Positions 1 to 7,701 of a stretch of 64,000 nt of DNA are shown here, piece after piece; the first letter of the stretch is position 1; each line of letters begins with the position of its first letter. The notes beneath the pieces are model-generated. The model saw only the letters and a program-made list of their open reading frames with translations, made no database searches and had not been told where the DNA came from. The stretch comes from JACVRW01 sp963826165 (GTDB lineage: Bacteria; Actinomycetota; Thermoleophilia; Solirubrobacterales; Thermoleophilaceae), in assembly GCA_963826165.1 (NCBI GenBank), contig CAWGWC010000003.1:62001-126000 (forward strand), given 5' to 3'. The translations under genes and the position numbers were made by a program.

Positions 1-376
1 AGAGGGCGTCCGCGCCCAGCTTGGAGACCGCCGCGGTGGCCTCGATGAAGCCGCGGTGGTTGCGGCACATGATCCCGACCCCGTCGCCCTCCACCACGCC
101 GGCGTCGGCCAGGGAGTGCGCCAGCGCGTTGGTGCGCTGGTCGACCTCCGAATAGGTGAGCGACCCGAGCTCGTCCACGATCATCGTCTCGTGGGGGTAG
201 CGGGCGGCGAGGGCGATCGCCCCCGCGGCGGGGCTGCGGCCCCAGCGCTGCAGCGTGCGCACTACGGCCCACAGCCGATCCGGGCGCATCGGGCGCACGA
301 CCCCGGCGTCGGCCAGCACCTTGACGTTGCCCAGCTGATAGGTCACCTGCTCGGGCAGGCTCTTGCCGTCGCTCAC
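1..376 (-). CDS. Acyl-CoA synthetase (AMP-binding family), N-terminal part, cut by window edge
   Basis: Only the first 125 codons are present; the rest lies beyond base 1. Family members activate fatty or aromatic acids to acyl-CoA with ATP. Reading from a GTG start, the protein runs MSDGKSLPEQVTYQLGN and later contains LTYSEVDQRTNALAHSL and GVGIMCRNHRGFIEA, which match the N-terminal domain of long-chain fatty acyl-CoA synthetases (a first beta-strand block followed by the GD.VGI..RNHRGF segment). The GTG at 376 was chosen because a GGGAG ribosome site lies about 8 bases upstream. The ATP-binding P-loop and the C-terminal lid are outside the window, so substrate class cannot be judged. Confidence 0.85.
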   Translation of the reverse strand, partial: MSDGKSLPEQVTYQLGNVKVLADAGVVRPMRPDRLWAVVRTLQRWGRSPAAGAIALAARYPHETMIVDELGSLTYSEVDQRTNALAHSLADAGVVEGDGVGIMCRNHRGFIEATAAVSKLGADAL

Positions 377-454
377 CGCGGTCGATCTCCCATCTCGTCG
401 AAGCTCGTGCGCGGATTGTGAACGTGTGGCCCGCTTGCTGCAGCCAGCGCCGCG

Positions 455-1546
455 TCAGGCCGCCCGCGGCCGTATCGCGGGCCGAAGCTCGGGCCAGCTC
501 GAGACCGGACCGGAGGGTCGTCTGATCTTGTGTGGCTCGCCCTCGGGCAGGTGGCCGAGCAGAGCGCGGACGCCGGGTTGCTCGAGCCGCCGTGTCACGG
601 TCGCCTGCGCGGTCTCGATCACCTGCTGGCGGCGCTCGCCGCTCATCCAGTTGCGCCCCATCGCCGCGGCGTCCTCGGCGGTCGGCTCGAGCACCAGGAC
701 CTCGGTTCCGAATCGACCCAGCTTCGCACGCTCGCGTTCGAGGCGGCGCCTGGCGGAGCCGCGGCTGAGCCCGGCGAGCCAGTCGACGGGGCCCGATCCG
801 GGGTCGGCGCCGGTTAGCGGGTTGAGGCAGATCACGAGATCGAGGCCCCGGCCCGCCACGAGATCGAGGTTCGACGCGGAACACACACCCCCGTCCACGT
901 AGCGGCGCGAGCCGATCCGAACCGGCCGGTAAAAGCCGGGGATGGCGCAGGACGCCGCCACGGCGTCGGCCATGGTGGCGCGCGGAGCGCCAAGGCGGCC
1001 GAACGGCACGCGCCTGCCCGATTCGTAGTCGCAGGCCACCGCCCAGTAGTTGGGATGGTCGACCCAGCGCCCGTCCACCGCCCGGCGCACGATCTCCTTG
1101 AGCGGGTCCGTGGAGAACAAACCGCCCGGCAGCCAGCCGGCGAGCAGCTGGAGCGGCGTGTGGCGCATCGGGCTGGCCAGCGCCGTGAAGGCCATGCGCA
1201 GGGATCCAGGCCCGATCCAGGGGAGGCCACGGTGGAGGCGAAAGGCCGCCCCGGCAGAGCGATCGGCCTCGGCGGCGGGCCTGCCGTCGGCGCCGCGCAG
1301 ACCGTCGAAGACCTCACCGCGCGAGTGGGCCACCATGAACCAGGGCGGGATCCCGGCGGCAACCAGGCCGCCGATCATCGAGCCGGCCGACGTCCCGACC
1401 ACGTACTCGGCGCTGCCCGGATCCCACTCCGTCTCGCGCGCGAGAGCGTGCAGGGCACCCGTGAGCCAGGCGCCACCGAGCACCCCTCCGGCGCCGAGCA
1501 CGAGGCCCACCCGCCTGGGCCGATCCGGGGGCGAGCTAGCCGTCAC
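455..1546 (-). CDS. Patatin-like phospholipase
   Basis: A 363-residue acyl hydrolase of the patatin fold, expected to cleave acyl esters of lipids with a Ser-Asp dyad. It shows the glycine-rich oxyanion loop (LVLGAGGVLGGAW, residues 15-27), the nucleophile elbow GTSAG (Ser53) and the D-G-G motif with Asp218 (RRYVDGG). No signal peptide is visible. I start it at the GTG at 1546, which has TACGCT 7 bases upstream, a leaderless-type -10. An in-frame GTG at 1597 overlaps the preceding stop as GTGA and would add 17 poorly structured residues. The same frame stays open far upstream to 2575, but that part belongs to a separate, frameshifted gene. Family assignment is firm; the lipid substrate is unknown. 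Confidence 0.88.
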   Translation of the reverse strand: MTASSPPDRPRRVGLVLGAGGVLGGAWLTGALHALARETEWDPGSAEYVVGTSAGSMIGGLVAAGIPPWFMVAHSRGEVFDGLRGADGRPAAEADRSAGAAFRLHRGLPWIGPGSLRMAFTALASPMRHTPLQLLAGWLPGGLFSTDPLKEIVRRAVDGRWVDHPNYWAVACDYESGRRVPFGRLGAPRATMADAVAASCAIPGFYRPVRIGSRRYVDGGVCSASNLDLVAGRGLDLVICLNPLTGADPGSGPVDWLAGLSRGSARRRLERERAKLGRFGTEVLVLEPTAEDAAAMGRNWMSGERRQQVIETAQATVTRRLEQPGVRALLGHLPEGEPHKIRRPSGPVSSWPELRPAIRPRAA

Positions 1547-1593
1547 GGCGTCCAGCGTAGTGGCGTCCGGGGGCGGGCGGGCTCGGCCCGCCG

Positions 1594-2575
1594 TCACGAC
1601 CCACCGTCCCCGGGATCGTCGTAGACGCCCTTGTCCCAGGGTGGTGCGATTCCCTCGTCGAGGCGCCGGTAGCCGCGGCGGTCGTGAGTCTCGAGCGGGA
1701 CGAGGCGAAAGACCCTCGGAGGTGGTGGTCCGCTCGCGGTTGCCCGGCCCGGGATAGAGCGGCAGCCGGCGCCGCCTGGCGCGGATCGGCACCCGCAGAC
1801 CGGGGGTCTTGCCGCGCGGCACGGCCGGTGCGCCCGACTGGACCGGCGCCTCCGTCCGGAACGGGATGTGCCCCGCGTGGCTGCCGCGCGACACTCGAGT
1901 CCAGCCCGTGGAGTCCGCCCACCGTCCGCGGCACTCGTTCTCCTTGCACCCTTGGTAGTGCCCGTGCGAGCTGGCTCGGACCCAGGCGCTGCCGTCGGGA
2001 TCCAGACGCACGTGAAAGGACTCCCAGTCGTCGCGGTGGTGGCCGGGGTAGGCCGGCGCGTCGCGCACGATCCCTCGCAGCTCGGGCAGCAGCCAGAACG
2101 CCTCCCACACCCTGTCCGAGCCCGCCACGACGCTCTTCGAGTCCGGGTAGTAGAGCCAGTACTGGATGAAGGTGCGCCGAGAGCGCCGCAGCACGCGCGT
2201 GAAGACGGTGGCCCGAGCACCGGCGCGGGTGCGGTGGACGTCGAGGTCGCGATCCGTGTCGGCCGCGGCGCAGCCGGGGCGGCGACAACGGCGCCAGTCC
2301 ACCGGCAGCGCGGGCTCACCCGGCTCGTACACGAGGTTCGGAGCGTGGGCGCGGACCAGCGCCGCCGTGGACGACCCGTACGCCCGACGAAGCGCGGCGT
2401 CGCCGTCCGAGCAGCTGTCTCTCAGGGCGCAGACGATCCGGTGAGCCATGAACCCGCCCAGCGAGCGGCCGTCGACTGGCGGCGCGATCGTCACGAGGGC
2501 ACCCAGGCCGAGCGCCAGGACCAGCAGGACGCCCAGCCATTCCACCGCTGCCTGTCCGCTCTGCCCCTCGCGCAC
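1594..2575 (-). pseudogene. Pilin-leader protein with Vps62-like domain, disrupted by one frameshift
   Basis: The product begins with EGQSGQAAVEWLGVLLVLAL, a class III (TadE/Flp-like) leader: a G-x-x-x-V-E motif followed by one hydrophobic helix. A Cys-rich linker follows, then a domain with QYWLYYPDS, HHRDDWESFHVRL, RASSHGHYQG and SRGSHAGH, resembling the Vps62/DUF946 group. Near 1707-1713 the frame breaks: SEG continues as nonsense in the first frame but as FRLVPLETHDRRGYRR in another, ending GVYDDPGDGGS and a stop at 1594. Removing one C in GGTCTTTCG restores a continuous protein. The start is a GTG directly after the TGA of the upstream paralogue (TGAGTG), so the two are co-transcribed. 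The indel may be real or a consensus error. Vps62 similarity is my judgement from motifs and function is unknown. Confidence 0.6.
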
Positions 2576-3040
2576 TCAGCCCTCCTCCCCTATGAAGTCC
2601 GCGGGATTCAGGCAGGAGTTGGCGATCCGCAGCGCCTCGCGGACCGGCATGCGCCCGGAGATCCTCATCTCCGGGTGTCGCCGCTCGTACTGGAAGCGCT
2701 TGTAACCGAGGCAGACGATCCACGCCTTTGCGGCGACCGCCTTCAGCCCGCGCAGCACACGAAAGGCCGCGGCGGCCCGCGCGGGCGAGACCGGGGGTCG
2801 CACGCCGGCGGGCGGCGCGGCCCGGCGCGGCCGTGCCGGCGGAGCCACTGCCCACGGCCTGGCGCTCACCCGCTGATCGCAGTGGCCGCCCGCCCCGCAG
2901 GTGATGGCTCGCGCCACCGCGGCGCCGAGGCCTCGGCCCTCGACACTCGGAGCCAGCGACAGCAGGGCAGCGAGACCGAGCGAGACGAACAGCAGCAGAC
3001 CCACCCACTCCACCGCCGCCTGGCCGCCCTCGGTTTTCAC
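2576..3040 (-). CDS. Small protein with TadE/pilin-like leader
   Basis: This 154-residue protein opens with KTEGGQAAVEWVGLLLFV, the same class III leader as the gene downstream (GQAAVEW plus a hydrophobic helix ending near residue 30), followed by GRGLGAAVARAITCGAGGHC. The middle (residues 50-95) is Pro/Ala/Arg-rich and probably disordered. The C-terminal part (AWIVCLGYKRFQYE to NSCLNPADFIGEEG) has conserved-looking Cys residues. It is either processed by a prepilin peptidase or simply anchored by its N-terminal helix. The gene abuts the frameshifted paralogue with no spacer. I recognise no enzymatic domain. Confidence 0.6.
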   Translation of the reverse strand: MKTEGGQAAVEWVGLLLFVSLGLAALLSLAPSVEGRGLGAAVARAITCGAGGHCDQRVSARPWAVAPPARPRRAAPPAGVRPPVSPARAAAAFRVLRGLKAVAAKAWIVCLGYKRFQYERRHPEMRISGRMPVREALRIANSCLNPADFIGEEG

Positions 3041-3130
3041 GCGCGCGACGCTACGCCGAGGCGACGCACGGGAAAAGACGCCGGTGCACCGGAAGGGCAG
3101 CCGAAGAGGACGCAGTCCGTGCCGATCCTT

Positions 3131-3213
3131 TTGGGCTTAACCCGAACTTAATACGACCCAACACGCCCTTAATTGATCCGAGCCTTGACATAACTATTGA
3201 GCCTTGAGAGGGT
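3131..3213 (+). promoter_or_regulatory. Probable promoter/operator region of the ROK-sugar transporter operon
   Basis: This AT-richer stretch before the ROK gene carries three CTTAA words (3136, 3147, 3168) spaced 11 and 21 bases apart, i.e. one and two helical turns. It also has a 9-base direct repeat GAGCCTTGA (3180-3188 and 3199-3207), a TTGACA at 3185-3190, and the SD-like GAGAGGG at 3208. No well-spaced -10 follows the TTGACA, so I cannot fix the promoter. ROK repressors usually bind close to their own gene, which makes the repeats plausible operators. Confidence 0.4.
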
Positions 3214-3222
3214 CCGCCCCCA

Positions 3223-4428
3223 ATGACGTCGGGCACCGGCTCCCTGCGTTCGCTTCGCGAGTTGAACCGCCTGCGGCTCGTCGATTTCCTGCGCACCAAC
3301 GGCACCGCGAGCCGCGCTGAGCTGGCCCGGCGAACCGGTCTCTCCCGCTCGACCGTCTCCACGCTGGTCTCGGATCTGCAACGCCGCGGGCTGGTGGTCG
3401 AGCGCTCCGGCCAGTTCGCGGGCGAGGGGCAGCCCGGCCGGCCCGCCGTGCTGCTGGCGCTAGACCCGTCGGCCGGCGCGGCCATCGGGGTCGACTTCGA
3501 CCACGACCGCATCCGAGTCGCCGTGTCCGACCTGTCGCGCATCGTCCTGGCCGAGGCCACGGCGCCGTGCGACGTGGACAACGACGCGGAGGGGGCGCTC
3601 GACACCGCCGCCGGGCTCGGCCTGCGCCTGCTCGAGGAGGCGGGGATCGATCAGGAGCGCGTTCTGGGTACGGGGGTGGCCCTTGCCGGTCCGGTCGACC
3701 ACAAGCGGGGCGCGCTGCACGAATCCGCGGTGCTGCCCGGCTGGAAGGAGGTCGACGCCGCCGCCGAGCTGGAGGAGCGGCTGGGCACATCGGTGTACGT
3801 CGACAACGACGCCAATCTCGGCGCTCTCGCCGAGGTCACTCTGGGAGCGGGCCGCAACGCGCGCTTCGCCGCGTACGTCCAGATCGGATCGGGAGTGGGC
3901 GCCGGCATGGTCGTCGACGGCCGCCCGTATCGCGGCGCCCGCGGCACGGCAGGCGAGATCGGCCACGTCGTGGTGGACGACCAGGGCCTGGTCTGCCGCT
4001 GCGGCAACCGCGGCTGTCTCGAGACCGTCGCCTCGACCCAGGCTCTGCTCGCGCTCATGCGGGCGAGCCGGGGCGAGGAGATGACGGTGCCCGAGATGAT
4101 CGACGCAGCCGAGGCCGGCGACGCCGGCTGTCGCCGGGCGATCAGCGACGCGGGCCATGCCGTGGGCCGCGCCCTGGCCGGCCTCATCAACTTGTTCGGC
4201 CCCGAGATGGTCGTCGTCGGAGGCGACCTCGGGGAGGCAGGCGAGCTCCTGCTCGATCCGCTGCGTGAGGCGGTGGCGCGTGACGCGCTGCCGGCCGCGG
4301 GCGACGGGCTGGAGATCGTGGCGGGAGAACTCGGCGAGCGCGCCAACCTGCTTGGCGCCCTGTCACTCGTGCTCATGCAGTCCGAGCACGAGGTGGCCGC
4401 ACGCGTGGCCGGGAGCGCGGCGGCGTGA
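3223..4428 (+). CDS. ROK-family transcriptional regulator (NagC/XylR type)
   Basis: A 401-residue repressor likely controlling the sugar-uptake operon that follows. Residues about 10-75 form a winged helix (LRLVDFLRTNGTASRAELA, then STVSTLVSDLQRRGLV). The remainder is the ROK sugar-kinase fold with VDNDANLGALAE, GIGVGAG-like turns and the zinc-binding signature CRCGNRGCLET (Cys-x-Cys-G-x-x-G-Cys). Family members lose DNA affinity on binding a sugar. It is 40 bases upstream of a xylose-binding-protein homologue on the same strand, so a xylose-type inducer is the natural inference. The ATG is preceded by GAGAGGG. No motif argues for an active kinase rather than a regulator, because the N-terminal HTH is complete. 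Confidence 0.9.
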   Translation: MTSGTGSLRSLRELNRLRLVDFLRTNGTASRAELARRTGLSRSTVSTLVSDLQRRGLVVERSGQFAGEGQPGRPAVLLALDPSAGAAIGVDFDHDRIRVAVSDLSRIVLAEATAPCDVDNDAEGALDTAAGLGLRLLEEAGIDQERVLGTGVALAGPVDHKRGALHESAVLPGWKEVDAAAELEERLGTSVYVDNDANLGALAEVTLGAGRNARFAAYVQIGSGVGAGMVVDGRPYRGARGTAGEIGHVVVDDQGLVCRCGNRGCLETVASTQALLALMRASRGEEMTVPEMIDAAEAGDAGCRRAISDAGHAVGRALAGLINLFGPEMVVVGGDLGEAGELLLDPLREAVARDALPAAGDGLEIVAGELGERANLLGALSLVLMQSEHEVAARVAGSAAA

Positions 4429-4468
4429 GGAAGAAGCAGAACAAGCAACCCCAACAGGAGGAGGGAAC

Positions 4469-5569
4469 GTGTCCAAGAGGAGCACGTTGTGGGCGCTGGT
4501 AGCAGCCGGCGTCCTTGCCATGAGCGGGCTGGCTGCCTGCGGAGACGATGACGACGACGGTGGAGGCGGCGGAGACAGCGGCGGAGGCGACGCGCCCAAG
4601 GTCGGCGTGCTGCTGCCGGACTCGCAGTCGTCCGTGCGCTGGGAGACGGTGGACCGCCCCGCGCTGCAGAAGGCCTTCAAGGATGCCGGCGTGGACGCCG
4701 ACATCCAGAACGCCGAGGGTGACAAGGCCACTCAGACCCAGCAGGCGGAGCAGATGATCACCAACGGCGCGAACGTGCTGCTGCTGGTGAACCTCGACTC
4801 CGGTTCGGGCGCGGCGATCGCGGCGAACGCCCAGTCCCAGAACGTGAAGGTGATCGATTACGACCGCCTGACCCTGGACACGGACGCGACCGACTACTAC
4901 GTCTCGTTCGACAACGAGAAGGTCGGCGAGCTGCAGGGCCAGGGGCTGGTCGACTGCATCGGCGACAAGAAGGCGGCCGTGGCCGTGCTCAACGGGTCGC
5001 CCACAGACAACAACGCCACCCTGTTCAAGAACGGCTACGACTCGGTGATCAACGAGAAGTTCGAATCCGGCGAGTGGACCGAGGTCGATGATCAGTCTGT
5101 GCCCGACTGGGACAACCAGCAGGCGCTGACGATCTTCGAGCAGATGCTGCAGAAGGCCGGCAACAAGGTCGACGGCGTGCTTGCGGCCAACGACGGTCTC
5201 GGCAACGCCGCCATCTCGGCACTGAAGCAGCGCAAGCTGCCGCAGATCCCGGTGACGGGTCAGGACGCCACACTCGAGGGTCTTCAGAACATCGTCAACG
5301 GCGATCAGTGCATGACCGTCTACAAGGCGATCGAGAAGGAGGCCGCCGCCGCTGCGGACCTGGCGATCGCGCTGGCCAAGGGTGAGGAGCCCACGGCCGA
5401 GACCGTGCCGATCGACAACGGAACCGAGGAGGTTCCGAGTGTGCTGCTCGACCCCGTCCCGGTGACCCAGGACAACGTCGGCGAGTACTTCGGCAACCCC
5501 GACTATCCGACCAAGGAGGACGTCTGCGCCGGGAAGGTCGCGCCCAAGTGTGAGGCGCTCGGCCTGTAG
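4469..5569 (+). CDS. xylF: Sugar ABC transporter substrate-binding lipoprotein, XylF-like
   Basis: A 366-residue periplasmic-binding-type protein delivering a sugar, probably D-xylose, to the permease encoded downstream. The GTG start has a strong AGGAGGAGGG site. A lipoprotein signal peptide ends in the lipobox LAAC (Cys about 27), followed by an acidic/Gly linker. Blocks typical of XylF are present: YYVSFDNEKVGELQG, NGSPTDNNATLF, GVLAANDGLGNAAISAL, VTGQDA and MTVYKAIEKEA. The same frame is open upstream into the ROK gene but that reading has no start signal. Neighbours on both sides support the sugar-import role; ligand identity is inferred from sequence resemblance only. Confidence 0.88.
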   Translation: MSKRSTLWALVAAGVLAMSGLAACGDDDDDGGGGGDSGGGDAPKVGVLLPDSQSSVRWETVDRPALQKAFKDAGVDADIQNAEGDKATQTQQAEQMITNGANVLLLVNLDSGSGAAIAANAQSQNVKVIDYDRLTLDTDATDYYVSFDNEKVGELQGQGLVDCIGDKKAAVAVLNGSPTDNNATLFKNGYDSVINEKFESGEWTEVDDQSVPDWDNQQALTIFEQMLQKAGNKVDGVLAANDGLGNAAISALKQRKLPQIPVTGQDATLEGLQNIVNGDQCMTVYKAIEKEAAAAADLAIALAKGEEPTAETVPIDNGTEEVPSVLLDPVPVTQDNVGEYFGNPDYPTKEDVCAGKVAPKCEALGL

Positions 5570-5586
5570 GAACACTCTCGACCGCA

Positions 5587-5615
5587 GGCCCCGGGGCGCA
5601 TCGCGCCCCGGGGCC
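5587..5615 (+). terminator. Strong hairpin between binding protein and ATPase genes
   Basis: A perfect 13-base-pair stem (GGCCCCGGGGCGC / GCGCCCCGGGGCC) with a 3-base ATC loop sits 17 bases after the xylF stop. There is no T tract. In binding-protein transporter operons such intercistronic hairpins usually reduce read-through or protect the upstream mRNA, giving excess binding protein. Confidence 0.8.
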
Positions 5616-5658
5616 GCGCGGCGTAGAGTTCCGGCGCAGTCCGAGGAGGAGAGAGCGC

Positions 5659-6444
5659 ATGACCGATACACCGCTGCTCGAGCTGCGCGGCGTGAGCAAG
5701 CACTTCGGCGCCGTCGTGGCGCTGCATGAGGTGGACTTCACGGCGCCCGCGGGCACCGTGACCGCGCTCGTGGGGGACAACGGCGCCGGCAAGTCGACGC
5801 TCGTCAAATGCGTGGCCGGGATCTACCGCATCGACGGAGGCGAGGTGCTCTTCGATGGCAACCCGGTGACCATTCACCATCCCAAGGCGGCCAGCGACCT
5901 CGGCATCGAGGTCGTCTACCAAGACCTCGCCCTGGCCGACAACCTCGACGTGGTCCAGAACATGTTCCTCGGCCGCGAGGAGCTCGAAGTGCTGCACACG
6001 CTCGACGAGACCACGATGGAGGCTCGCGCGCGCGAGACGCTGTCGAGCCTCTCGGTGACGACCATCCGCAGCGTGCGTCAGACGGTCGCCGGCCTCTCGG
6101 GCGGACAGCGCCAGTCCGTCGCCGTGGCCAAGGCCGTGATGTGGAACTCGAAGGTGGTGATCCTCGACGAGCCCACCGCGGCCCTGGGCGTGGCTCAGAC
6201 CCGTCAGGTGCTCGACCTGGTCGCCCGGCTGGCCGAGCGCGGCCTCGCGGTGATCCTGATCTCCCACAACCTGCACGACATCTTCGAGGTGGCCGACAAC
6301 ATCTCGGTCTTGCGCCTGGGCCAGAACGTGGCCGAGTTCAAGCGCACCGAGACAACCCAGCAGGAGGTCGTCCAGGCCATCACCGCGGGCAAGCTCACCA
6401 AAGTTCCCGGCGTCACCGACGAGACCGAGGAGGTGGTGGCGTGA
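5659..6444 (+). CDS. xylG: Sugar ABC transporter ATP-binding protein, single NBD
   Basis: A 261-residue ATPase that powers the sugar importer. It has Walker A GDNGAGKST (residues 39-47), the signature LSGGQRQ, Walker B VVILDEPTAALG and the switch His in ISHNLHD. Enterobacterial XylG and related monosaccharide ATPases carry two fused NBDs (about 500 residues); this one has one, so it must act as a homodimer. The ATG has a GAGGAGAG ribosome site, and a TAGAGT hexamer lies between the upstream hairpin and the gene, so a secondary promoter is possible. Its stop overlaps the permease start (GTGA). Confidence 0.88.
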   Translation: MTDTPLLELRGVSKHFGAVVALHEVDFTAPAGTVTALVGDNGAGKSTLVKCVAGIYRIDGGEVLFDGNPVTIHHPKAASDLGIEVVYQDLALADNLDVVQNMFLGREELEVLHTLDETTMEARARETLSSLSVTTIRSVRQTVAGLSGGQRQSVAVAKAVMWNSKVVILDEPTAALGVAQTRQVLDLVARLAERGLAVILISHNLHDIFEVADNISVLRLGQNVAEFKRTETTQQEVVQAITAGKLTKVPGVTDETEEVVA

Positions 6445-7685
6445 GCACCACGGCCGCCCCGGCTCCCGCCGGCACGCCCGCCCCGTCGGATGCGGAACCC
6501 AGCGGCCTGCGACGGGCCTTCGACGATTGGTGGACCGACGTCCGCTCGGGCCAGCTCGGCTCGCTGCCGATCATCGTCGGCCTGATCATCATCGCGATCG
6601 TCTTCCAGTCGCAGAACGACCGCTTCCTCACCGCCGGCAACTTCGTCAACCTGATCGTCCAGTCGGCGGCCTACACGACGATCGCCATGGGCATCGTGTT
6701 CGTGCTCCTGCTGGGCGAGATCGACCTCTCCGTGGGCTACGTGTCGGGTGTGGCCGGAGTGATCGCCGCGGTGCTCCTCATCCCGGACGGGAGCCAGGTG
6801 GCCACGCCGATCGCGATCGCGCTGGCGCTCGGCTCGGGCATCGCGATCGGCACGTTCCACGGGCTGATCATCACCAAGATCGGGATTCCGTCGTTCGTGG
6901 TCACGCTCGCAGGACTGATCGCCTGGAACGGCGTGGTGCTGTTGTTAATCGGGTCCCGTGGCACCGTGGTGCTCCAGGACAGCTTCATGATCGGCCTGGC
7001 CAACGACTTCCTCCCCGAGGCCACCTCGTGGATCCTGTGGCTGCTGGCCATCGCCATCTACGCCGGCATCCAGCTCAACGAGGTGCGTGTGCGCCGCCGG
7101 GCCCAGCTCGAACACGATCCGCTGTCGCTCATCGGCCTGCGGGTGGGCTTCCTGGCACTGGTGCTGGGAATCGTGGTGTGGGTTGCCAATGAGGATCGCG
7201 GCATCCCCTACGTCTTCCTGGTCGTCGGCTTCTTTCTGCTGTTCTGGGGCTTCGTGCTGGGACGCACGAAGTTCGGTCGCTACGTCTATGCCGTGGGCGG
7301 CAACGCCGAGGCCGCCAGGCGCGCCGGCATCAACGTCGACCGCATCAAGATCGTGGTCTTCGCCATCTGCTCCTTCATGGCCGCCGTCGGCGGGCTGGTG
7401 CTCGCGTCACGATTGCGCTCGGTCGACACAGGCTCCGGCGGCGGCGAGATCCTGCTCTACTCGATCGCCGCTGCGGTGATCGGCGGGACGTCGCTGTTCG
7501 GCGGGATCGGACACATCAAGAGCGCGCTCCTGGGCGCCCTGGTGATCGCTTCGATCGACAACGGCCTAGGCCTGCTGGGGCTCGGCTCGGGCGAGAAGTT
7601 CCTTATCACCGGCGGCGTTCTGCTGCTGGCGGTCACGGTCGACTCGCTGTCGCGCCGGCGCCAGACGCAATCGGGACGAGCTTGA
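6441..7685 (+). CDS. xylH: Sugar ABC transporter permease, XylH-like
   Basis: A 414-residue integral membrane protein forming the sugar channel. After a Pro/Ala-rich cytoplasmic N-terminus (residues 1-45) there are about ten hydrophobic segments. The family blocks LLLGEIDLSVGYVSG and FGRYVYAVGGNAEAARRAGI (the coupling-helix/EAA-like loop) are clear, followed by YSIAAAVIGGTSLFGGIG and a final helix. The GTG start overlaps the ATPase stop by 4 bases, implying coupled translation. Branched-sugar permeases (RbsC/XylH) share these motifs; the xylose assignment rests on the neighbouring XylF-like protein. Confidence 0.88.
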   Translation: MSTTAAPAPAGTPAPSDAEPSGLRRAFDDWWTDVRSGQLGSLPIIVGLIIIAIVFQSQNDRFLTAGNFVNLIVQSAAYTTIAMGIVFVLLLGEIDLSVGYVSGVAGVIAAVLLIPDGSQVATPIAIALALGSGIAIGTFHGLIITKIGIPSFVVTLAGLIAWNGVVLLLIGSRGTVVLQDSFMIGLANDFLPEATSWILWLLAIAIYAGIQLNEVRVRRRAQLEHDPLSLIGLRVGFLALVLGIVVWVANEDRGIPYVFLVVGFFLLFWGFVLGRTKFGRYVYAVGGNAEAARRAGINVDRIKIVVFAICSFMAAVGGLVLASRLRSVDTGSGGGEILLYSIAAAVIGGTSLFGGIGHIKSALLGALVIASIDNGLGLLGLGSGEKFLITGGVLLLAVTVDSLSRRRQTQSGRA

Positions 7686-7701
7686 CGGCCTCAGCGGCAT
7701 C

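Noticed and set aside
455..2575. A 706-residue continuous reading joining a pilin-leader protein to a patatin
   Set aside because: The junction translates to low-complexity nonsense and the true continuation of the first protein is in another frame; it is two genes with a frameshift in the first.
3185..3190. Perfect TTGACA as -35 of the ROK promoter
   Set aside because: No -10 at 16-19 bases downstream; the ATG is only 33 bases away. Kept only as part of a general regulatory region.
4373..5671. 432-residue antisense frame over xylF
   Set aside because: His/Val/Leu-rich composition typical of antisense frames in high GC; the plus strand encodes a clear lipoprotein.
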